From Desulfobacteraceae bacterium (GTDB taxonomy: Bacteria; Desulfobacterota; Desulfobacteria; Desulfobacterales; ETH-SRB1): a stretch of DNA of 10,813 nucleotides. The translations under genes and the position numbers were made by a program. The DNA is taken from the NCBI GenBank assembly GCA_030638305.1, contig DAOWEW010000067.1, forward strand, positions 1-10,813, written 5' to 3'. The notes beneath the pieces are model-generated. The model saw only the letters and a program-made list of their open reading frames with translations, did not search any database and was not told the DNA's origin. How positions within the stretch are numbered: position 1 is the stretch's first letter; every line of letters begins with the position of its first letter. Positions 6,891 to 10,813 of the stretch are shown here, one piece after another.

Positions 6891-8132
6891 ATGTGGCAAA
6901 AGAAAAAACTTCTTTATATTTGCATTTTTTCACTATTGGCTCTGGTTTATGCAGTTACAGGCGGAGTTTGCCCGGCAAATGCCGAGACATCCTTTAAAAA
7001 ATGCCTTGAATGCCACAAAAGTCTGCAAAAAGAAATCAAGTTAAAAGGTGCGCATACGCCTTTTAAAAACTTTAATTGCGGTAGTTGTCACAATCCTCAC
7101 GTATCTAAACACAAGTCTCTAATGAAAAAGGAAATCGGCAGTCTATGCAAAAGCTGTCATGAAGGAAAGGGAGTTAAACAAAAATTTTCACATGATCCGG
7201 TTGAAAAAAGCAATTGTTTAGAATGTCATGATCCCCATTCATCAAAGAATAGAAATCTGCTTGTCGCAAAAGGAAAAGAACTTTGTTTGAAGTGTCATAA
7301 AGCTGAAAACATTTTCTTCGGTAAAATAAAACACGAACCCGCAAGAAAAGGATTATGCCTTAAATGCCATAATCCTCATGGGTCTGATGATTTTTCGCTG
7401 CTTCGCAAGAATAAGAAGAAAATTTGCACATCATGCCATTCAATAGAAAGCGATGAAACAAAAAAAGCGCATGAATTTTATCCTGTATCCGGCACTGAAT
7501 GTGTTTCATGCCATAATCCACATGGGGCAAAGAAAGATAATTTAATAAAACAGAATAAACATAAACCTTTTGATAAAAGCAATTGCCAAAAATGTCACAA
7601 CTCTCCGAAATCTGAAAATCCTTTAGGTTTGAATAAAAAGGGAGCGCTGGTCTGTTTACAATGTCATAAAAAGGTAGATGAAGATTTTAACAAAATCAGC
7701 AATCATTTTTTTGATGGTGTTTTTTGCATCAACTGCCATAACCCACATGTTTCAGATCAATCCGGCATGAAAAAAGGTGTATTGAAAAAAATATGTTTTA
7801 ACTGCCATCAGGATACAAAATGGCGAATGTCTGATAAAAAGACAAAGTTTTTACATCCTGAAGTAAAAAAAGGAAATTGCAATGGCTGTCATGATCCTCA
7901 TGGTTCAAATTCCAGGCTTCTATTAGTGAATAATGAGTTTGTTCTATGCACATCATGCCACAAAAGGCATGCCACTTTTTCTCATCCAATAGGGGCCAGT
8001 GCCATTGATCCAAGATCAAAAAGAGAAATTACCTGTATTACCTGTCATGCATTGATGGCCTCCAAACATGAATTTTCACTGCGATTTGATGGGAAAAAAG
8101 AATTGTGCATACAATGTCATTCATCATATTGA
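6891..8132 (+). CDS. 16-heme c-type cytochrome, secreted (doubled CXXCH family)
   Basis: A 413-residue exported multiheme cytochrome. Residues 1-31 are a signal peptide (basic MWQKKK, hydrophobic core, cleavage after ANA31). No clear lipobox is seen, so it is likely soluble in the periplasm or outside the cell. I count 16 CXXCH motifs, again mostly paired, with CHNPH or CHDPH and HxP spacing like the 26-heme neighbour. The last part, FSHPIGASAIDPRSKREI followed by CITCH and CIQCH, is a conserved closing segment in doubled-CXXCH cytochromes, so this C-terminus looks complete. The two cytochromes probably descend from the same repeat unit and may exchange electrons directly. The start ATG lies 12 nt after the heptamer array with only a weak GAG as ribosome site. 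Confidence 0.93.
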   Translation: MWQKKKLLYICIFSLLALVYAVTGGVCPANAETSFKKCLECHKSLQKEIKLKGAHTPFKNFNCGSCHNPHVSKHKSLMKKEIGSLCKSCHEGKGVKQKFSHDPVEKSNCLECHDPHSSKNRNLLVAKGKELCLKCHKAENIFFGKIKHEPARKGLCLKCHNPHGSDDFSLLRKNKKKICTSCHSIESDETKKAHEFYPVSGTECVSCHNPHGAKKDNLIKQNKHKPFDKSNCQKCHNSPKSENPLGLNKKGALVCLQCHKKVDEDFNKISNHFFDGVFCINCHNPHVSDQSGMKKGVLKKICFNCHQDTKWRMSDKKTKFLHPEVKKGNCNGCHDPHGSNSRLLLVNNEFVLCTSCHKRHATFSHPIGASAIDPRSKREITCITCHALMASKHEFSLRFDGKKELCIQCHSSY

Positions 8133-8151
8133 GAAACGGAAACGGTGTGTA

Positions 8152-9048
8152 ATGATCAAGAAGTATATATTGGTTTTTAATGTTTTTCTTCTTTTGATAG
8201 TACCCATAAAAGCCTATGGTAAGAAAGATGCTATCAATATAATTACTACATTAGGCAGCAACCGGGATGTTGGGATATTGGGGCTTATTGGAGGCGTATT
8301 TTTTGATGAAATTAAAAAGAGATTATATATTACAGATTCTTCAAATTGTCGCATTCTTTCCTATGATTCGGAGTTTAATTATCTATCTGCATTACATCCC
8401 AAGGACGACCTGAAGAATCCCACCAATATTTTAAGAGCTATTGATGGAAGATTTCTTGTTGTTGATCCGGCAAAAAAGAGTATTGTTGTAATTGATGTGG
8501 CGCAAAAGTTAATTAATTCGTTAGATCTATCAGGAGTTCCTGATTCCGCCACCTTTAATCCTGGAAAAATGGCAATAGATTCTAACGGCAACATATATAT
8601 TATAAACAGAGCTAATAACAGGATTCTTATTTTTAATTCAAACCTGAAGTTTAACAAAGAAGTAATTAAAAACAGTAAAATAAGATTTAACGACATTAAA
8701 GTTGACAGGCGAGGGTCTATATATACTCTTAGCACAGTAGAAGGAATTGCAAGAAAATACGACAAGTCAGGCAAGAAAATTTTAGAGTTCGGGAGTCGCG
8801 GAAATGGCAGGGATGAGTTCAGTTTCCCTGTTAGTTTGGCAGTTGATAATCAGGGGCTGATTTATATCGTGGATCAGCATAAGAACAAGATTCTTGTATT
8901 TGACAGAAAAGGAAAGTTTCTTTTTAATTTTTCAAGGCCAGGATGGATAGAAGGATGCCTGGCAACTCCGTCATATATATTTATTAACAGTTCAGACACT
9001 ATATTCGTCGTTGACCGTGATAACTCAAGGGTAAGTATATTTAAGTAG
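8152..9048 (+). CDS. NHL-repeat six-bladed beta-propeller, exported
   Basis: A 298-residue protein. I start it at ATG 8152, 19 bp after the cytochrome stop, behind a purine-rich GAAACGGAAACGG. An earlier in-frame ATG (8068) lies inside the cytochrome and precedes no signal. Residues 1-23 form a signal peptide, probably cleaved near KAYG23. The rest folds into six NHL-like blades. Each has an xVDxxGxIYIxDxxNxRIxxF type of strand, clearest at 49-77 (RLYITDSSNCRILSYDSEF), 139-167 (AIDSNGNIYIINRANNRILI), 228-255 (LAVDNQGLIYIVDQHKNKIL) and 275-298. There is no heme motif or catalytic signature. NHL propellers recur beside multiheme cytochromes in metal- and sulfate-reducing bacteria and are thought to act as binding scaffolds. 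Here it closes the electron-transfer gene set. No terminator is seen after it; decayed minus-strand genes begin within about 20 bp. Confidence 0.85.
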   Translation: MIKKYILVFNVFLLLIVPIKAYGKKDAINIITTLGSNRDVGILGLIGGVFFDEIKKRLYITDSSNCRILSYDSEFNYLSALHPKDDLKNPTNILRAIDGRFLVVDPAKKSIVVIDVAQKLINSLDLSGVPDSATFNPGKMAIDSNGNIYIINRANNRILIFNSNLKFNKEVIKNSKIRFNDIKVDRRGSIYTLSTVEGIARKYDKSGKKILEFGSRGNGRDEFSFPVSLAVDNQGLIYIVDQHKNKILVFDRKGKFLFNFSRPGWIEGCLATPSYIFINSSDTIFVVDRDNSRVSIFK

Positions 9049-9059
9049 GGATATACAAG

Positions 9060-9244
9060 TTCTGCTCATTTTCATGTGATCCACCTTGCCATCCTTCACA
9101 TCCCCTACTCGTCGTTGACCACTAAAAATTGGAATTGAACTTAATCCCGTATGGCGGATCAATATAGATGCACTGAACTTTTCCGCGAAGTCCCTCACGT
9201 TCCGCTAATGATGCCATGACCTGCAAACTGTCGCCAAGGATCAT
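9060..9244 (-). pseudogene. mod: Fragment of a type III-like Mod DNA methyltransferase
   Basis: Read on the minus strand from ATG 9244, 40 codons give [19 protein letters not shown], then [22 protein letters not shown] is motif IV of N6-adenine methyltransferases, and the surrounding words are typical of the large Mod-type enzymes of about 900 residues. A TAG (9122-9124) sits where I expect CAG (Gln) in NFQWSTTSR. WSTTS then continues in frame, and an extra G shifts the frame before DVKDGKVDH. The match fades near 9070. The N-terminal part and everything after motif IV are gone, so it cannot be active. It directly abuts the dinD remnant, probably through a deletion. The match is from recall of the family and was not aligned. 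Confidence 0.7.
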
Positions 9245-9649
9245 TTGGAATTTTTCAAGGCCTTTTTCTCGTCGGAAACAAGGCGCCGCGCAACCTTTTT
9301 CACGTCTTCAGCTGCAGGTAGCCTTTAAGGGCGAATGCCACGTTCGAGCAGCGTTTTGCGGACGGCCTGGTTATTGGTAATATGTTCTGTTGAAATTGCT
9401 GATTCGCTGACCATTTGAAGTTCTTTGGCATTGAAAGAGGTAGCAAGCATAGCGGGTAAGCATGATGTCATCTATCTCCCGCCGGCTTTCGGTTTTGGCT
9501 TTGCTGATAACAGTAATAAAATTGCGCCATTCCGCATAGCCGAGAAGATGTTGCAAATCACGGGCGAGCCAGAACTCAACGCCATTCTCGGTTTGTTGGG
9601 CGTGAGACTCAAAGGTAGCAGTCAGTGTGTGGACCATCTCAGTTTCCAT
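9241..9649 (-). pseudogene. dinD: Internally deleted dinD (DNA damage-inducible protein D)
   Basis: The N-terminus is clear from ATG 9649: FWLARDLQHLLGYAEWRN, then VISKAKT, typical of DinD. About 30 residues seem missing before REIDDIMLTRYACYL (to 9437). A much larger deletion then joins, out of frame, to the C-terminal region: ATSFNAKELQMVSES, then STEHITNNQAVRKTLLERGI (9445-9328). Next comes a TAA at 9325-9327 where GAA is expected (RPExLPAAED). The same frame continues as [14 protein letters not shown] to a TGA at 9241-9243. An intact DinD is about 270-280 residues, and roughly half is lost. DinD genes are often carried with restriction-modification islands, and here the neighbours are R and Mod relics. 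The start overlaps the stop of the preceding frame, showing that it was once part of a coupled operon. Confidence 0.75.
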
Positions 9650-9731
9650 CTGTTATCCTTTCAACAATTTTGCTGAATTCCGCTTCGACCCTGGCCTTAA
9701 AATCTGCCTCAATCTCATAAACCTCCCATTT
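9639..9731 (-). pseudogene. C-terminal tail of an unidentified gene in the decayed operon
   Basis: On the minus strand a frame running into TGA 9639-9641 reads KWEVYEIEADFKARVEAEF, then SKIVERITDGN. It is charged and helical and overlaps the dinD start by 11 bases (ATGGAAACTGA), as expected for coupled genes. No start codon or N-terminal part remains; upstream it meets the R-subunit fragment in another frame. I do not recognise the family. Confidence 0.35.
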
Positions 9732-10029
9732 ACCAACTGACTTGTACCGTCTTCATTCTCCCTGTAACAACCGGAAATATAATCATAAACCAGTTTGGAT
9801 GTGGAGGTGTTGAAATCCCTTTACCTTCGTCGAAAATAAATTCCTGTTGTTGGGGCGCATCTTTGTTTTTGCGTTTTCTCGGCTTTGGAATCGGAGTGAT
9901 AAACTTTGCACTCCGCCGCTTTTCAATAATTCGCTGTGTCGGCTGGCCCTGGTCATCAAGTTCCCAGTGCCGGGCTGGATATTCATATGGAGAGTTGAGG
10001 ATAGGTTGTTCAAAGAATTGATTATTCAT
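9719..10029 (-). pseudogene. Remnant of a type III-like restriction subunit R (helicase-nuclease)
   Basis: From ATG 10029 on the minus strand the N-terminus is well kept: FFEQPILNSPYEYPARHWEL, then TQRIIEKRRSAKFITPIPKP, a basic linker, and EFIFDEGKGIST. This resembles the start of the large R subunits (DEAD/DEAH helicase plus nuclease, about 900-1000 residues). After GIST the frame breaks, and a second piece in another frame (9799-9719) reads KLVYDYISGCYRENEDG, then TSQLVNGRF, like an internal segment of the same protein much further along. All helicase motifs between are deleted. The start overlaps the stop of a preceding frame by one base. The gene is dead; it marks a former restriction-modification operon together with the dinD and mod pieces. 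The family is assigned by recall of motif wording. Confidence 0.65.
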
Positions 10030-10130
10030 TATAACTCAAACCTTTCAACCACTTCTTTTTTATGCCATTTCAACGCATTTTGATGTAGATAATATTTTAT
10101 ATCTGAAACTGCTGTGCCTTTCAAACAAAA
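10029..10130 (-). pseudogene. C-terminal tail of a gene once coupled to subunit R
   Basis: A 33-codon minus-strand frame with no start ends at TAA 10029-10031, sharing one base with the R-subunit ATG (TAATG). It reads LKGTAVSDIKYYLHQNALKW, then HKKEVVERFEL. An in-frame TGA just upstream closes it. The coupled overlap suggests a real former gene, but I cannot name it. Confidence 0.35.
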
Positions 10131-10179
10131 TCATTGTGCTTTTGCCTTTAAGATACCCAACAATACTGGATACCGCATA

Positions 10180-10216
10180 TTTTGGGGGTTTAGCTTTGGA
10201 ATTAACTCCCCCAAAA
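10180..10216. repeat. 9-bp inverted repeat with 19-nt loop
   Basis: TTTTGGGGG (10180-10188) and CCCCCAAAA (10208-10216) are exact mates. The stretch 10131-10222 otherwise holds nothing I can recognise. The A/T flanks give weak terminator character in both directions. It sits just upstream of the antitoxin promoter. Confidence 0.4.
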
Positions 10217-10222
10217 AATGTC

Positions 10223-10264
10223 TTGACTTTATGGTCTGGTCTGGTCAGACTATAAATTAGGAGG
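10223..10264 (+). promoter_or_regulatory. Promoter, operator and strong ribosome site of the antitoxin gene
   Basis: TTGACT (10223-10228) is a good -35 box. Candidate -10 boxes are GACTAT (10248, 19-bp spacer) and TATAAA (10251, 22-bp spacer), neither at ideal distance. Between them lies the perfect inverted repeat GTCTG-GT-CAGAC (10239-10250), preceded by another GGTCT, which fits an operator overlapping the -10 region. Phd/YefM antitoxins bind such palindromes to repress their own operon. AGGAGG at 10259-10264 is a full Shine-Dalgarno sequence 8 nt before ATG 10273. Confidence 0.6.
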
Positions 10265-10272
10265 TGATGAAC

Positions 10273-10506
10273 ATGCTCATAACCAATATTTCAGAGACAA
10301 AGGCCCAGTTATCAGCCCTTATTGAGAAGGTTGTGGCCGGACAAGAGGTAATCATTGGTAAGGCAGGAAAGCCTGTTGCAAAGCTTGTGCGATATGAACG
10401 AAGCGAGAAACCGCGCCTACCCGGTGCCCTACGAGGAAAAATCAAAATAGGCGATAATTTTGACGAACTGCTTATCCCACCAATTTTTTTCCTTACTTCG
10501 CCATAA
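10273..10506 (+). pseudogene. Phd/YefM-type antitoxin with lost C-terminus
   Basis: A 77-codon frame. I chose ATG 10273 because AGGAGG lies 8 nt before it; ATG 10267 is too close. Residues 1-66 match the prevent-host-death antitoxin family: MLITNISETKAQLSALIEKV, AGQEVIIGKAGKPVAKLV, then PGALRGKIKIGDNFDEL. In this subgroup the chain normally ends with a short acidic toxin-binding tail. Here, after FDEL66 (about 10470), the sequence becomes IPPIFFLTSP, which is antisense tnpA DNA. The toxin gene (often a PIN-domain protein in this subgroup) is missing. The N-terminal DNA-binding part is intact and has a good promoter, so an orphan repressor may still be made, but it has probably lost its toxin-neutralising role. 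Confidence 0.75.
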
Positions 10507-10592
10507 ATCGTTCTATGACGGTATTTTGAAATAAAAACCAAATGATATTTACAGTCCCATCTTACATGTGATAATGATTTCCAGTCTTTCAT
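10473..10592 (-). pseudogene. tnpA: IS200/IS605-type transposase TnpA, N-terminal third
   Basis: On the minus strand from ATG 10592: MKDWKSLSHVRWDCKYHLVF, then SKYRHRTIYGEVRKKIGGI, the standard start of Y1 (HUH) transposases of the IS200 group, which are about 140-150 residues. The match stops at residue 40, near 10473, where the DNA becomes the antitoxin gene on the other strand. The HUH motif and catalytic Tyr lie beyond the break and are absent, so the protein is inactive. The upstream leader and end hairpins are kept. Confidence 0.8.
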
Positions 10593-10641
10593 AGGTTCTT
10601 CCTTCTGTACCCTTTGGAACTTTCCCTGAGGGAGAACCTAT
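10591..10641 (-). promoter_or_regulatory. tnpA: Start-codon-masking hairpin in the tnpA leader
   Basis: ATAGGTTCT (10591-10599) and AGAACCTAT (10633-10641) are perfect 9-bp mates. In the tnpA transcript they enclose the ribosome site (GAAGGA, complement of 10600-10605) and include two bases of the start codon. A second small stem, TCCCT-G-AGGGA (10623-10633), abuts it. IS200 tnpA is known to be repressed by a leader structure of this type. Confidence 0.55.
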
Positions 10642-10743
10642 TACCACATTATTCTATCTCGCCGGAACGATAGAACCTCGTGGGGTCGCACGGGCGAAGC
10701 CCGTGGTTTAATTAAAAGCAATTAGCTGCAGACGGACGATAAA

Positions 10744-10790
10744 CAAGGGCCGAGCGTCCCCTTGCTCAAAACTCAAAACCTACTGACCCC
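10744..10790. repeat. Small palindrome followed by TGACCCC relic
   Basis: CAAGGG (10744-10749) and CCCTTG (10759-10764) form a 6-bp stem with a 9-nt loop. TGACCCC (10784-10790) follows, and its complement AGGGGTCA occurs at 3033-3039. It may be a fragment of a RAYT/REP-type repeat. The remaining bases up to 10813 show nothing I can name. Confidence 0.3.
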
Positions 10791-10813
10791 TATGCAAAAA
10801 AATAAAATCATCC

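Larger units (their letters stand above)
10473..10705 (-). mobile_element. Truncated IS200/IS605-family element with left-end hairpins
   Basis: The tnpA start is preceded on its own strand by hairpins expected at the left end of an IS200-type element: TTCTATC 10652-10658 with GATAGAA 10669-10675, and CACGGGC 10689-10695 with GCCCGTG 10699-10705 around a GAA loop. These elements use subterminal hairpins, not inverted terminal repeats, for single-strand transposition. The 3' half and right end are lost at the antitoxin junction. The outer boundary, near 10705-10720, is approximate. Confidence 0.6.

Noticed and set aside
4808..8132. Cytochrome repeats considered as a CRISPR or DNA tandem repeat
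   Set aside because: The periodicity is at the protein level (paired CXXCH), with codon variation and no identical DNA repeats or spacers.
8068..8151. Upstream ATG for the NHL protein
   Set aside because: It lies within the 16-heme coding sequence and would bury the signal peptide behind 28 residues.
8379..8774. Open antisense frame of 131 codons in the NHL gene
   Set aside because: It is a shadow of the propeller coding sequence with no family resemblance.
9425..9676. Plus-strand 83-codon frame
   Set aside because: The complementary strand encodes recognisable DinD sequence, so this frame is a shadow.
9847..10083. Plus-strand 78-codon frame
   Set aside because: It is antisense to the R-subunit remnant, whose N-terminal words are recognisable.

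Overview
The window is AT-rich bacterial DNA from an anaerobe that carries out multiheme-cytochrome electron transfer. The two large doubled-CXXCH cytochromes, the lipoprotein-rich gene set and the kinds of relic nearby (IS200-type, RAYT-like palindromes, type III restriction-modification) fit a sulfate- or metal-respiring member of the Desulfobacterota, perhaps Desulfobacterales. That placement is inference from gene content only; no rRNA or tRNA gene is present.

Positions about 219-9048 hold a co-directional (+) envelope and electron-transfer locus. It opens with three proteins sharing a CsgG-like fold: a lipoprotein (219-830), a secreted protein with a CsgG-like N-terminus and a FlgD-like Ig C-terminus (873-2381), and a second lipoprotein (2381-3034, overlapping the previous stop by one base). 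After a 160-bp spacer with hairpins comes a lipoprotein chaperone with two SurA-N-like modules and a degenerate parvulin domain (3197-4591). A short transposase remnant follows (4576-4785). Then come a 26-heme lipoprotein cytochrome (4844-6787), a 16-heme secreted cytochrome (6891-8132) and a periplasmic or extracellular NHL six-bladed propeller (8152-9048). Together they look like a module that folds, exports and arranges large cytochromes at the outer membrane for extracellular electron transfer. No beta-barrel porin lies inside the window. Forty-two CXXCH motifs can be counted by eye.

Three gene boundaries in this locus carry arrays of a degenerate heptanucleotide (consensus AAC[C/T]G[T/A]N), one of them in both orientations so that it can fold back on itself. 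This is the most unusual non-coding signal in the window.

Positions about 9049-10130 look intergenic but, read on the minus strand, are a heavily deleted restriction-modification operon. In minus-strand order it holds the C-terminal tail of an unknown gene, pieces of a type III-like R subunit, another unknown C-terminal tail, a dinD gene with two internal deletions and a nonsense codon, and a fragment of a Mod methyltransferase that keeps its DPPY motif.

The right end (10223-10813) has a promoter-operator region and a Phd/YefM-type antitoxin whose C-terminus is lost. The antitoxin runs head-on into the N-terminal third of an IS200/IS605 tnpA, which keeps its left-end hairpins and a start-codon-masking hairpin. 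The last 100 bases hold further small palindromes.
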